The notes under the pieces are model-generated. The model had not been told where the DNA came from, did not search any database, and saw only the letters and a list, made by a program, of their open reading frames with translations. DNA of 64,000 nt from Phytohabitans sp036906915 (GTDB lineage Bacteria > Actinomycetota > Actinomycetes > Mycobacteriales > Micromonosporaceae), in the NCBI RefSeq assembly GCF_036906915.1, contig NZ_JBAKHX010000008.1, positions 1-64,000 on the forward strand, given 5' to 3'. Each line of letters starts with the position of its first letter. Positions within the stretch are counted from its first letter, which is position 1. Of the stretch, positions 17,458-25,329 are shown piece after piece. The translations under genes were made by a program, and so were the position numbers.

Positions 17458-18774
17458 ATGACCGGCACGACGCTCGACGACTATACCGACCGCTACGCCC
17501 GGCGGGTTCGCGGCATGACGGCATCGGAGATCCGAGCCCTCTTCGCCGTGGCCAGCCGGCCAGAGGTGGTATCGCTCGCCGGCGGCGCGCCGTACATCGC
17601 AGCTCTTCCGCTCGACGCCGTGGGTGAGATGCTCGGCCGGCTCGCTTCCGAGCAGGGCGCCACCACGCTGCAGTACGGGATCGGGCAGGGCACCCTCGAC
17701 CTGCGGGAGCGCATCTGCGAGGTGATGGCGCTCTCCGGCATCGACGTCGGGTGCGGCGCCTCCCCGGACGACGTCGTGGTGACCGTCGGTGGCCAGCAGG
17801 CCCTCGACCTCGTGGCGCGCCTGTTCCTCGATCCCGGTGACGTCGTGCTCGCCGAAGGCCCCACCTACGTCGGTGCGCTCGGCGTCTTCCAGGCCGCACA
17901 GGCCCAGGTGGTGCACGTGCCAATGGACGCCGACGGCCTGGTGCCCGAGGCGCTGGAGCAGGCCATCGCCGAGGTCGCCCGGTCCGGCAGGCGGGCCAAG
18001 TTCCTCTACACGATCCCCACGTTCCAAAATCCGGCCGGCGTCACGCTGACCGAAGAGCGGCGCGAGCGGGTGCTCGACATCTGCGAGCGCGCCGGTCTCC
18101 TCGTCGTCGAAGACGACCCGTACGGGCAGCTGAGCTTCGACGGTGAGGCGCCTGCGCCGTTGCGCTCCCGCCGCCGCGACGGCGTGTTCTACCTCAGCAC
18201 GTTTTCCAAGACGTTCGCGCCCGGCCTGCGGGTCGGTTGGATCCTGGCGCCGCACGCGGTGCGGGAAAAGCTGGTCATCGCGAGCGAGGCGCAGATTCTC
18301 TGCCCCAGCGCGTACGCCCAGGCCGCCGTCACCACATACCTGTCGACGATGCCGTGGCGCGAGCAGCTCAAGATCTACCGCGAGGTCTACCGGGAGCGCC
18401 GCGACGCGCTACTCGCCGCGCTCACCGACTACATGCCGGCCGGCACCACGTGGACCCAGCCGCAGGGCGGTCTCTTCGTGTGGGCAACGCTCCCGGAGGG
18501 GTTGGACTCCAAGGCGATGATGCCGCGGGCCATCGCCGCCCGGGTGGCGTACGTGCCGGGCACGGGCTTCTACGCCGACGGCACCGGCACCGGCAACATG
18601 CGCCTCAACTTCTCCTTCCCGCCGCCTGAGCGGATCCGGGAAGGCGTGCGCCGGCTCGCGAGGGTGATGGAGCAGGAGACCGCCATGCGGCAGGTCTTCG
18701 GCTCGCTGGGCGGCGCGCCCGGCCGCCGCCGGGGGCAGGCCGGGGCCGATGCCCCAGGCCCCGACTTGGCATGA
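17458..18774 (+). CDS. PLP-dependent aminotransferase, 2-aminoadipate-transaminase-like
   Basis: Fold-type I aminotransferase of 438 residues. The PLP lysine is Lys251 in STFSKTFAPGLRVGW; other marks are YGIGQGTLDLRERI near the N-terminus, the IPTFQNPAGVTL motif, VVEDDPYGQL (Asp binding the pyridine nitrogen) and LNFSFPPPERIREG near the end. Related enzymes act on 2-aminoadipate, aromatic or branched-chain amino acids; the substrate is not readable here. ATG 17458 has a GAGGCGAGG site upstream. Its stop overlaps the next gene (ATGA), implying coupling with the ligase-like gene. The 292 bp before it hold no gene. Confidence 0.92.
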   Translation: MTGTTLDDYTDRYARRVRGMTASEIRALFAVASRPEVVSLAGGAPYIAALPLDAVGEMLGRLASEQGATTLQYGIGQGTLDLRERICEVMALSGIDVGCGASPDDVVVTVGGQQALDLVARLFLDPGDVVLAEGPTYVGALGVFQAAQAQVVHVPMDADGLVPEALEQAIAEVARSGRRAKFLYTIPTFQNPAGVTLTEERRERVLDICERAGLLVVEDDPYGQLSFDGEAPAPLRSRRRDGVFYLSTFSKTFAPGLRVGWILAPHAVREKLVIASEAQILCPSAYAQAAVTTYLSTMPWREQLKIYREVYRERRDALLAALTDYMPAGTTWTQPQGGLFVWATLPEGLDSKAMMPRAIAARVAYVPGTGFYADGTGTGNMRLNFSFPPPERIREGVRRLARVMEQETAMRQVFGSLGGAPGRRRGQAGADAPGPDLA

Positions 18775-19760
18775 TGCGGGGCATGGATACCGGCACCACC
18801 ACCGATCTCCGCGTACTCGTCCTCGCTGGCGGCCTCTCATACGAGCGGGACGTCTCCCTCAGGTCCGGCCGCCGCGTGCTCGACGCGCTGCGCAGTGCGG
18901 GCATCGAGGCGGAGCAGCGGGACGCCGACGTGTCGCTGCTTCCCGCCCTACAGGCCGACCCGCCCGACGCGGTGGTCATCGCGCTGCACGGCGCAACGGG
19001 GGAGGACGGCTCGCTGCGCGGCGTGCTCGACCTGTGCGACGTGCAGTACGTCGGCTGTGACGCCCGGACGGCGCGGCTGGCGTGGGACAAGCCGTCAGCG
19101 AAAGCGGTGCTGCGCGAGGCGGGCATCCCCACGCCCGACTGGGTTGCGCTGCCGCACGACCGCTTCTCCGAGCTCGGCGCCGTGGCGGTGCTCGACCGGA
19201 TCGTCGACCGGCTGGGGCTTCCGCTGATGGTCAAGCCTGCGCAGGGCGGCTCCGGTCTGGGCGCCGCGGTCGTGCGTGACGCGGGTGCTCTGCCGGCGGC
19301 GATGGTCGGCTGCTTCGCGTACGACTCGACTGCGCTCGTCGAGCGGTACGTCGCCGGCATGGACGTCGCCGTGTCGGTGGTCGACCTCGGCGACGGGCCG
19401 CAGGCGCTTCCCGCCGTCGAGATCGTGCCGCGCAACGGCGTCTACGACTACGCCGCCCGGTACACCGCGGGCCTCACCACGTGGCACTCGCCGGCCCGCC
19501 TGGATCCGGAGGTGGCCGCGGAGGTGGCCCGGATCGCACTCGCCGCGCACACCGCGCTCGGGCTGCGCGACCTCTCCCGCGTCGACCTCATCGTCGACTC
19601 CGACGGACGGCCGCACGTCCTCGAGGTCAACGTCGCGCCCGGGATGACAGAGACCTCGCTCATGCCGCTGGCGGTACAGGCCGCCGGTCTCGACTTCGGC
19701 AAGCTGCTCGCCACAATGGTCGCCCGGGCATCGGCCCGGGGCCGGCGGGGCCTGGACTGA
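18771..19760 (+). CDS. D-alanine--D-alanine ligase family ATP-grasp protein
   Basis: A 329-residue ATP-grasp protein. The N-terminus has the Ddl signature LVLAGGLSYERDVSLRSG; MVKPAQGGSGLGAAVV is the ATP-binding glycine loop, and HVLEVNVAPGMTETSLMP matches the metal-binding and substrate-closing end of Ddl. The family joins two D-alanines for peptidoglycan, but actinobacteria usually carry another ddl, so this may be a second ligase or a relative with another substrate. The start at 18771 gives a 4-bp ATGA overlap with the aminotransferase; ATG 18783 is possible. The last codons are part of a duplicated 90-bp segment. Confidence 0.88.
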   Translation: MMRGMDTGTTTDLRVLVLAGGLSYERDVSLRSGRRVLDALRSAGIEAEQRDADVSLLPALQADPPDAVVIALHGATGEDGSLRGVLDLCDVQYVGCDARTARLAWDKPSAKAVLREAGIPTPDWVALPHDRFSELGAVAVLDRIVDRLGLPLMVKPAQGGSGLGAAVVRDAGALPAAMVGCFAYDSTALVERYVAGMDVAVSVVDLGDGPQALPAVEIVPRNGVYDYAARYTAGLTTWHSPARLDPEVAAEVARIALAAHTALGLRDLSRVDLIVDSDGRPHVLEVNVAPGMTETSLMPLAVQAAGLDFGKLLATMVARASARGRRGLD

Positions 19761-19944
19761 GCGACGCGCCGACGAAGTCGGTGCGCGGCGCGAAGGAAGG
19801 CGCCGCCCTTCAGGCCCAGGGCCCGCGCGAGCGCAGCGAGCGCCAACAAGCCCTGCCCGGGGCCGGCGGGGCCTGGACTGAGCGCCGCGCCGACGAAGTC
19901 GGTGCGCGGCGCGAAGGAAGGCGCCGCCCTTCAGGCCCAGGGCC
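19734..19944. repeat. Two 90-bp direct repeats, 121 bp apart
   Basis: Bases 19734-19823 recur at 19855-19944 with one difference (A at 19764 versus C). The first copy includes the final codons and stop of the ligase-like gene, so the second is a partial duplicate lying in noncoding DNA. Each unit contains a short hairpin, GCGCCGAC-GAA-GTCGGTGCG, and the spacer has the GCGAGCGCAGCGAGCG type of GC-rich dispersed sequence. No gene is seen between 19761 and 20028. Confidence 0.9.
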
Positions 19945-19978
19945 AACAAACCCCCTGCCCGCTTCCCCTGTACGACGC

Positions 19979-20011
19979 AGCGCCCCGCTTCCACGATGGA
20001 AGCGGGGCGCT
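19979..20011. terminator. Bidirectional terminator between convergent genes
   Basis: AGCGCCCCGCTTCCA and TGGAAGCGGGGCGCT form a perfect 15-bp stem with a CGA loop, between the ligase-like gene and the convergent HIT-like gene. Confidence 0.85.
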
Positions 20012-20028
20012 CGTGTTCGCGGTGCGGG

Positions 20029-21069
20029 CTAGCCGACGGCCGGCGCGGCCGCCTTCTCGGCGGTCGTCGTGCTGGGCTTGCCTGCACTGTCCGGTGGGCC
20101 TTCGGCCGCGGCGCGTGGAGGAGGCAGCGAGCCGCTTTCGGACCCGGCCGCCGCGCCGTCAGCGACACCGTCGCTGTCACCGGCGGCCTTGCCCGAGGAG
20201 TCGACGGCTGTGTCGGGCGCGCTGGCATCGGCGCCCGGCTCAGCCTCGTCCGGCGAATCCGCGTCGTGGACGGACTCGGAGACAGGCTCATCTGGCGCCG
20301 CCTCGACGAGCGCCACCGACACGTCGTCTCCGAGGTCTTCGGTGTCGCGGGCCCTGGCTTCGGCCGCCGCCGCCTCTTCGCGGCCGGCCGCCTCGGCGAG
20401 GGTCGACGGGGCGTGCCACTCGATCCGCGGTGGCTCGGCAAGTGGCTTGCCACCGAACTCGGCGAGCCAGGCGGCGACGAGAGCGAGGTTTTCCCGCCAC
20501 TGCGCTTCGGGGATCGGCGGCAGGATGTCGTCCCACAGCGAGAGGAACGTGCCGCGCAACTGGAGCCGTCCGTACGGGCGAGCCAGGAACCACATGTGCA
20601 GGTGCGCGGAGCCGTCGCCCCAGCGATTCACGTGGACCCGGGCGACGCCGTCGAGCGAGCGGACCGCGCGCTCCAGTCGCACCGTCATCACGCCGAGCTC
20701 GGCGGCCAACAGGTTGGGGAGATCGCCCAGGTCGAGGTGCGACCGGGACTCCAGGATGAGCACCATCGGCAGGCCCGTCGGGCGATCCATCGCTCGGACC
20801 CGCCACCGTTCGCTGACCCAGATGTACGCCTCATCGGGCGCGCTGCACGCGGAGCAGTCGGCGGAATCCTCGCCCTTACGGGAGGGCTCCTTCTCGACCG
20901 GATCATCGAGTTGCTTCACCCGCAGATCGCCCTCGAACGGAAATGAGGGCCACCGCGTGAAGTCGGGAAGAGAGGTGTGGGTGTCGGGCACGAGGCTGAC
21001 ACTAACGGGTTTCTCGACCGCTGTCGTTCCCCGTTTCGGGCGGACGACGAGGCGGTTGTCCACAGGCAA
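20029..21069 (-). CDS. HIT-like (histidine triad) protein with long acidic tail
   Basis: A 346-residue protein. Residues 70-225 form the recognisable part: a CSAC pair (C72/C75), the LPMVLILESRSHLDLGDLP strand-helix unit and the catalytic-type motif HLHMW (H156, H158) seen in HIT/GalT-like hydrolases. From about residue 230 to the end the chain is low-complexity, acidic and Ala/Ser/Pro-rich. TTG at 21069 is chosen because AGGAG lies 7 nt upstream; GTG 21063 is an alternative. It lies next to parB, with DnaA-box and parS sites in its upstream region. HIT proteins hydrolyse or transfer nucleotides; the substrate here is unknown. Confidence 0.82.
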   Translation of the reverse strand: MPVDNRLVVRPKRGTTAVEKPVSVSLVPDTHTSLPDFTRWPSFPFEGDLRVKQLDDPVEKEPSRKGEDSADCSACSAPDEAYIWVSERWRVRAMDRPTGLPMVLILESRSHLDLGDLPNLLAAELGVMTVRLERAVRSLDGVARVHVNRWGDGSAHLHMWFLARPYGRLQLRGTFLSLWDDILPPIPEAQWRENLALVAAWLAEFGGKPLAEPPRIEWHAPSTLAEAAGREEAAAAEARARDTEDLGDDVSVALVEAAPDEPVSESVHDADSPDEAEPGADASAPDTAVDSSGKAAGDSDGVADGAAAGSESGSLPPPRAAAEGPPDSAGKPSTTTAEKAAAPAVG

Positions 21070-21133
21070 CCATGTACTCCTACCGGCGGTTTCTCTGAAT
21101 TTCGGCTCGACTGTGGATAAGTCCTGTGGATTA
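21056..21133. promoter_or_regulatory. DnaA-box-like cluster upstream of the HIT-like gene
   Basis: TTGTCCACA at 21056-21064 and TGTGGATAA at 21112-21120 are perfect DnaA boxes; TGTGGATTA at 21125-21133 differs by one base. The first lies in the first codons of the HIT-like gene. The cluster is about 30 bp from two parS sites. DnaA binding is inferred from sequence only. Confidence 0.65.
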
Positions 21134-21159
21134 ACTTCAGGGCGCCTCCGACGGCCGCC

Positions 21160-21200
21160 GTTTCACGTGAAACGGCGGCCGTCGGGGTTTCACGTGAAAC
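21160..21200. promoter_or_regulatory. parS: Two parS centromere sites
   Basis: GTTTCACGTGAAAC occurs exactly at 21160-21173 and 21187-21200, the core of the bacterial parS sequence bound by ParB. They lie just downstream of the parB stop. The flanks GCCGCC/GGCGGC extend the palindrome of the first site. Confidence 0.93.
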
Positions 21201-21235
21201 CGCGACGGCCGCCGTTCAAGAGGCGCCTGGTTGGC

Positions 21236-22243
21236 CTACTCCTCGGGCTCGACTCGCTCGACGCCGATGATGCCGACGATCCGCTCCAGGTCGTCGACCG
21301 TGGCGAACTCGATCGTGATCTTCCCCTTGTTGCGTCCGATGTCGACCTTCACCCGGGTGTCGAACCGGTCGGAAAGCCGGTCGGCCAGATCCGTCAGTGC
21401 CGGGGCGTGGGGCCGGGCTCGCCGCTTCGGAGCCGCTTTCTTGGCGGGCCCATCGGCGATGGCCATCGTCACCAATTCCTCGGTGGCCCGTACCGAGAGG
21501 CCCTCAGCGACGATCTTGGTCGCAAGGTCTTCCTGAGCGTCGGCGTCATCCAGACCGAGCAGGGCACGGGCGTGACCGGCTGACAGCACGCCGGCGGCGA
21601 CCCGCCGCTGGACCGGGCCCGGCAGGTTCAGGAGCCGCATCGTGTTCGAGATCTGCGGCCGGCTCCGGCCGATCCGCCGGGCCAGCTCTTCGTGGGTCGC
21701 CCCAAACTCCTCAAGCAGCTGCTGGTACGCGGCCGCCTCTTCGAGCGGGTTGAGGTTGACTCGGTGGATGTTCTCCAGGAGCGCGTCCCGGAGCATCGCG
21801 TCGTCCTTGGTCTCGCGGACGATCGCGGGGAGGCTCTCCCGGCCGACGGCTTGAGCGGCCCGATACCGCCGCTCGCCCATGACAAGCTCATACTTGCCGT
21901 CTTCGAGCTCGCGCACGACGATCGGCTGAAGGAGGCCGACCTCCTCGATCGAGACCTTGAGCTCCTCCAGGGCCTCCTCGTCGAAGACCTGCCGGGGTTG
22001 CTTCGGGTTCGGGACGATCGCCTCGAGCGGAACCTCAGCGAAGCGCGCTCCCGGCACCGGGGCGAGCCGGCTGTCTTCCCCCGCCGCCGGCGCCTCGACC
22101 GATGTCGGCTCCAGCTGAGCAGGCTCGGGAACGTCGGGCGGGCTCAGCGGCGGCTCCGCCGTCGCGACTGCCGCCTGCGGCGCTCCGGTGGGGATCAGGG
22201 CACCCAGCCCACGCCCCAGCCCGCCACGCGGACGGTTCTTCAT
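21236..22243 (-). CDS. parB: Chromosome partitioning protein ParB
   Basis: Centromere-binding CTPase that loads at parS and spreads along DNA near the origin. The 335-residue protein starts MKNRPRGGLGRGLGALIP, which suits interaction with ParA. It has the N-terminal ParB domain with NPKQPRQVF (79-87) and the CTP-binding GERRYRA (123-129), the helix-turn-helix THEELARRIGRSRPQISNTM, and a C-terminal dimerisation region after an Ala/Lys/Pro-rich linker. The ATG at 22243 overlaps the parA stop (ATGA), so the genes are coupled. At least four parS sites lie within 2.4 kb. Confidence 0.97.
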   Translation of the reverse strand: MKNRPRGGLGRGLGALIPTGAPQAAVATAEPPLSPPDVPEPAQLEPTSVEAPAAGEDSRLAPVPGARFAEVPLEAIVPNPKQPRQVFDEEALEELKVSIEEVGLLQPIVVRELEDGKYELVMGERRYRAAQAVGRESLPAIVRETKDDAMLRDALLENIHRVNLNPLEEAAAYQQLLEEFGATHEELARRIGRSRPQISNTMRLLNLPGPVQRRVAAGVLSAGHARALLGLDDADAQEDLATKIVAEGLSVRATEELVTMAIADGPAKKAAPKRRARPHAPALTDLADRLSDRFDTRVKVDIGRNKGKITIEFATVDDLERIVGIIGVERVEPEE

Positions 22244-23742
22244 GCCACGCCTCCCATTTTGACGCCACGCTCCGCGATCTCCTGGGCCGCCTCGAAGTAG
22301 CTCGTAGCGCCCCGCGAACCGGGATCGTAGGTCATGACCGACTGGCCGTAGCTCGGTGCCTCGGAGACACGGACGTTCCGGGGAATGACCGCCTGGAGCA
22401 CCTTCTCGCCGAAGTGGTTCCGGACGTCCTGCTCGACCGCGTCCGCGAGGCGGGTCCGGCGGTCGTACATGGTGAGCAGGATCGTGGAGACGTCGAGCGT
22501 CGGGTTCAGGTGCTGGCGTACCAGGTTGATGTTGTTGATGAGCTGGTTCAGGCCCTCGAGTGCGTAGTACTCGCACTGGATCGGGATCAGCACCTCCTGA
22601 GCCGCGACCAAGGCGTTGACGGTCAGCAGACCCAGTGAGGGCGGACAGTCGATGAAAACGTAGTCGAACTTTTCCGGGTGCCCGGTGATGGCCCGGGACA
22701 GCCGGGACTCGCGGGCTACCACGGAGACCAGCTCGATCTCGGCGCCGGCGAGGTCGATGGTCGCCGGCACGCACCACAGATTGGGGATGCCCTCGACCGC
22801 CTGGGCCACCTCGACGAGCGGCACGTTGTCGATCAGGCAGTCGTAGACGTCAGGGATACCGGCGTGGTGCGGCACGTTCAGCCCGGTCGAGGCGTTGCCT
22901 TGCGGGTCCAGGTCGACGACCAGGACCCGGTTGCCGTGCAGGGCGAGCGCCACCGCCAAGTTCACAGTGCTCGTGGTCTTACCCACGCCGCCCTTCTGGT
23001 TCGCTACGCACATGATCCTGGGCCGGGCCGGGCGCGGCATGGTCACCTCGCCACTCGGATTCAGGATCTGCACGGCGCGCATTGCCTCCATAGCCAACGG
23101 TGGATCATCCTCTTCACGCGATGGGGTTTCACGTGAAACGTACGCGTCGGTCGCGCCTTCGTCCGTGAAGGTTCCGGATGACGGCGTGGGCGTGTCGGAT
23201 CTGGGAGCGGTCCCGAGCGCTGGAGCGGTGCCTACGGCCGGCTGCGGCCGTGGTGCCGGCCGGCGGGACTCGGACTCAGGCGGCTGCCCTGGCGGCCGGC
23301 CCGGCGCGTTACCCGGGGTCTGATCGGGCGCCCGGGTTGGCGTGGGGGCCGGCGCCTGGGGTGGCGTCGGCGGCTGAGGCGGCATCGGCGTGGGCGCCTG
23401 GGGTGGCGTCGGCGGAGGAGAGGACGACGGCCCTGGCGGGGGCTGCGACGGAGAGGAGGCGCCACGCGGCTGCGGGACGGCGACCGGGTCGCCGTCGCCG
23501 CTCCGAGCGGAGAAACCCGGTCCCGCCGCAGAGCCTCGGCGCCCCACAGACCAGCCCTCGTACTCGGTTTCACGTGAAACGGCGGCGCCATTGTGCCCGT
23601 AGCCACCAGGCTGGCTCAGCCGAGAGTCGTCGTACCTACCGTAGTCATGCACCGTGTCATCCCTGCCCGCTTCGGATGGATCGGCAAACTCGCGCGGCCA
23701 GCCTACGGCCGTTGAGCGAAAGAGGCCATTGGAGTCCGACAC
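22240..23742 (-). CDS. parA: Chromosome partitioning ATPase ParA with long Pro-rich N-terminus
   Basis: ParA/Soj ATPase that moves ParB-parS complexes. The core begins near residue 244: MCVANQKGGVGKTTST carries the deviant Walker A motif (250-256), LVVDLDPQGN is the A-prime motif, and FIDCPPSLGLLT is Walker B. The first ~240 residues are unusual for a ParA: Pro/Ser/Gly-rich and probably disordered. Two parS sites inside this part encode the peptide VSRET. GTG 23742 is the longest start but has no good ribosome site; GTG 23652, with AGGGATG upstream, is plausible. The 3' end overlaps parB. Confidence 0.95.
   Translation of the reverse strand: MSDSNGLFRSTAVGWPREFADPSEAGRDDTVHDYGRYDDSRLSQPGGYGHNGAAVSRETEYEGWSVGRRGSAAGPGFSARSGDGDPVAVPQPRGASSPSQPPPGPSSSPPPTPPQAPTPMPPQPPTPPQAPAPTPTRAPDQTPGNAPGRPPGQPPESESRRPAPRPQPAVGTAPALGTAPRSDTPTPSSGTFTDEGATDAYVSRETPSREEDDPPLAMEAMRAVQILNPSGEVTMPRPARPRIMCVANQKGGVGKTTSTVNLAVALALHGNRVLVVDLDPQGNASTGLNVPHHAGIPDVYDCLIDNVPLVEVAQAVEGIPNLWCVPATIDLAGAEIELVSVVARESRLSRAITGHPEKFDYVFIDCPPSLGLLTVNALVAAQEVLIPIQCEYYALEGLNQLINNINLVRQHLNPTLDVSTILLTMYDRRTRLADAVEQDVRNHFGEKVLQAVIPRNVRVSEAPSYGQSVMTYDPGSRGATSYFEAAQEIAERGVKMGGVA
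23126..23139. promoter_or_regulatory. parS: parS site inside parA
   Basis: Perfect GTTTCACGTGAAAC within the parA coding sequence; on the coding strand it reads V-S-R-E-T. Confidence 0.93.
23567..23580. promoter_or_regulatory. parS: parS site inside the parA 5' region
   Basis: Perfect GTTTCACGTGAAAC about 160 bp into parA, again encoding VSRET in the disordered N-terminus. Confidence 0.93.
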
Positions 23743-23796
23743 ATGAGCGCCACTGGCACCCGCATGCGGTACTAAAAAAGGAGAAAGCGGACCGCA

Positions 23797-24561
23797 TCAG
23801 CGTCGGCGCGCCCGACGACCGTCCGAAGTAGACCCGGTACGTCCGGCCCGCGGCGCCTTCGACCGCCCGGTCGTGACCACCCGCTCGCGGACGATCTCCA
23901 CCACGGTCACCGGCGGGTCGATCAGGCCGACCCCACAGCGCCTCACGACCGGCTCCCCGCCTCCCAGGCGGGCGAGCGCGTCTCGGTGCTCCGCCACCTC
24001 GTCGGCGGCCGAGGCGCCCTTGAGCGCGAGCAACCGTCCACCGACGGCGGCGAGCGGCAGGCACCAGCCGCCGAGCCGGTCGAGCGGTGCCACCGCGCGA
24101 GCCGTCACGACGTCTGCCGGCGGAAGCTCCTGGCTCTCCTCCGCGCGCGCCCGGACCACCGTGACCGCCTCGTCGAGGCCGAGCGCGGTCACCGCCTCGG
24201 TCAGGAAGGAAACGCGTCGCGCCAGCGGCTCGATCAAGGTGACGGCCAGATCCGGCCGGGCCACGGCGAGCACGATGCCCGGCAGGCCGGCTCCGGAACC
24301 GACGTCGACCACCGACACTCCGTGGGGGAGCAGCTCCACCACGGCCGCGCAGTTGAGCAGGTGCCGGTCCCACAGGCGTGGCGCCTCGCGGGGACCGATC
24401 AGGCCGCGAACCACGCCGTCAGTGGCGAGCAGGCCCGCGTACTCCGCCGCGAGGTCGAGCCGGTCACCGAAGAGCGCCTCGGCCGCGGTGCGAAGCTCCG
24501 CCGGAACAGGCAACGGCCCGGGCGGCGGAGCACCCGGGCCGAGTACTGGCTCATCAACCAC
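23797..24561 (-). CDS. rsmG: 16S rRNA (guanine-527-N7)-methyltransferase
   Basis: SAM-dependent enzyme that methylates G527 of 16S rRNA; loss gives low-level streptomycin resistance in several bacteria. The 254-residue protein has the SAM loop VVDVGSGAGLPGI, the RLWDRHLLNCA motif and the VTARAVAPLDRL motif of the GidB family. The basic tail (TTGRSKAPRAGRTGS onward) is typical of actinobacterial members. GTG 24561 is one base after the jag stop, so translation is likely coupled. Order jag-rsmG-parA-parB is standard near actinobacterial origins. Confidence 0.96.
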   Translation of the reverse strand: MVDEPVLGPGAPPPGPLPVPAELRTAAEALFGDRLDLAAEYAGLLATDGVVRGLIGPREAPRLWDRHLLNCAAVVELLPHGVSVVDVGSGAGLPGIVLAVARPDLAVTLIEPLARRVSFLTEAVTALGLDEAVTVVRARAEESQELPPADVVTARAVAPLDRLGGWCLPLAAVGGRLLALKGASAADEVAEHRDALARLGGGEPVVRRCGVGLIDPPVTVVEIVRERVVTTGRSKAPRAGRTGSTSDGRRARRR

Positions 24562-24562
24562 G

Positions 24563-25159
24563 TCAGTCGACGGGGCGTACGACGATCCGCCGGCTGGGCT
24601 CGACGCCCTCCGACTCGCTCTCCACGCCCGCGATCGCGTTGACCACGTCGTGCACGCACTTGCGCTCGAACGCCGACATCGTCTCCAGGCGCACCGGCTC
24701 GCCGAACTCCTTGACCTTCTCGACGGCGTTCTTGGCGACGGCGGCGAGCTCCTTGCGGCGGCTGGCGCGGTATCCGCCGACGTCGAGCAGCAACCGGCTC
24801 GGGGTGCCGGTCTGGCGGAACACGGCCAGCCGGGTCAGCTCCTGGAGCGCCTCCAGCGTGGCGCCGCGCTGCCCGACGAGCGGCTGGAGCCGCCCACCGA
24901 CCACCTCGACGACCGGCCGCCCGCTGGAGACCAGCTCGTCGATGTCGCCGTCGTAGTCGAGGATGTCGAGCAGGCCCTCTACGTAGTCCGCGGCGATCTC
25001 GCTCTGCCGGAAGAGGTCCGAGTCGCTCGTACCGTTCGCCGGCGCCTCGGCCTTCTCGGCCTCCGGCTCGTCGTCCTGCTCGTCGTCCTGCGCCGCCTCA
25101 GTGGCCGCCAGCTCCTCGTCGAGGGCCTGTTCCGTCTGGGGAACGCTGGTGTCCGTCAC
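24563..25159 (-). CDS. jag: KH-R3H RNA-binding protein Jag/KhpB
   Basis: A 198-residue single-strand nucleic-acid-binding protein. The N-terminal 50 residues are acidic and disordered. The KH domain follows, with VVGGRLQPLVGQRGATLEAL carrying a GxxG-type loop (GQRG). The R3H domain is at the C-terminus (ETMSAFERKCVHDVVNAI, then EGVEPSRRIVV). The usual Jag-N domain of Firmicutes is absent, as in other actinobacteria. It is encoded between yidC and rsmG; in other bacteria relatives affect cell-wall synthesis and mRNA stability. Confidence 0.95.
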   Translation of the reverse strand: MTDTSVPQTEQALDEELAATEAAQDDEQDDEPEAEKAEAPANGTSDSDLFRQSEIAADYVEGLLDILDYDGDIDELVSSGRPVVEVVGGRLQPLVGQRGATLEALQELTRLAVFRQTGTPSRLLLDVGGYRASRRKELAAVAKNAVEKVKEFGEPVRLETMSAFERKCVHDVVNAIAGVESESEGVEPSRRIVVRPVD

Positions 25160-25292
25160 GGTGTCATCTCCGTACTCACTCGTCCGGACCGTCTCCGGTC
25201 CGGTGGTTTCCCGTGGCCGGCGGTGGTGGCCGGCGTGCCACGGGCACGTCTTTCGGTGCCGTCGCGAAGGTCGCGTTCAGGGGAGCGCCGCG

Positions 25293-25322
25293 GTGCCCGC
25301 CGGCGGCATTGGCGGCGGGCAC
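25293..25322. terminator. Hairpin downstream of yidC
   Basis: GTGCCCGCC and GGCGGGCAC pair 7 nt beyond the yidC stop. A second hairpin, CCGGACCG-TCTC-CGGTCCGG (25184-25203), lies closer to jag. These may attenuate read-through from yidC into jag. Confidence 0.5.
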
Positions 25323-25329
25323 GGTCGCG

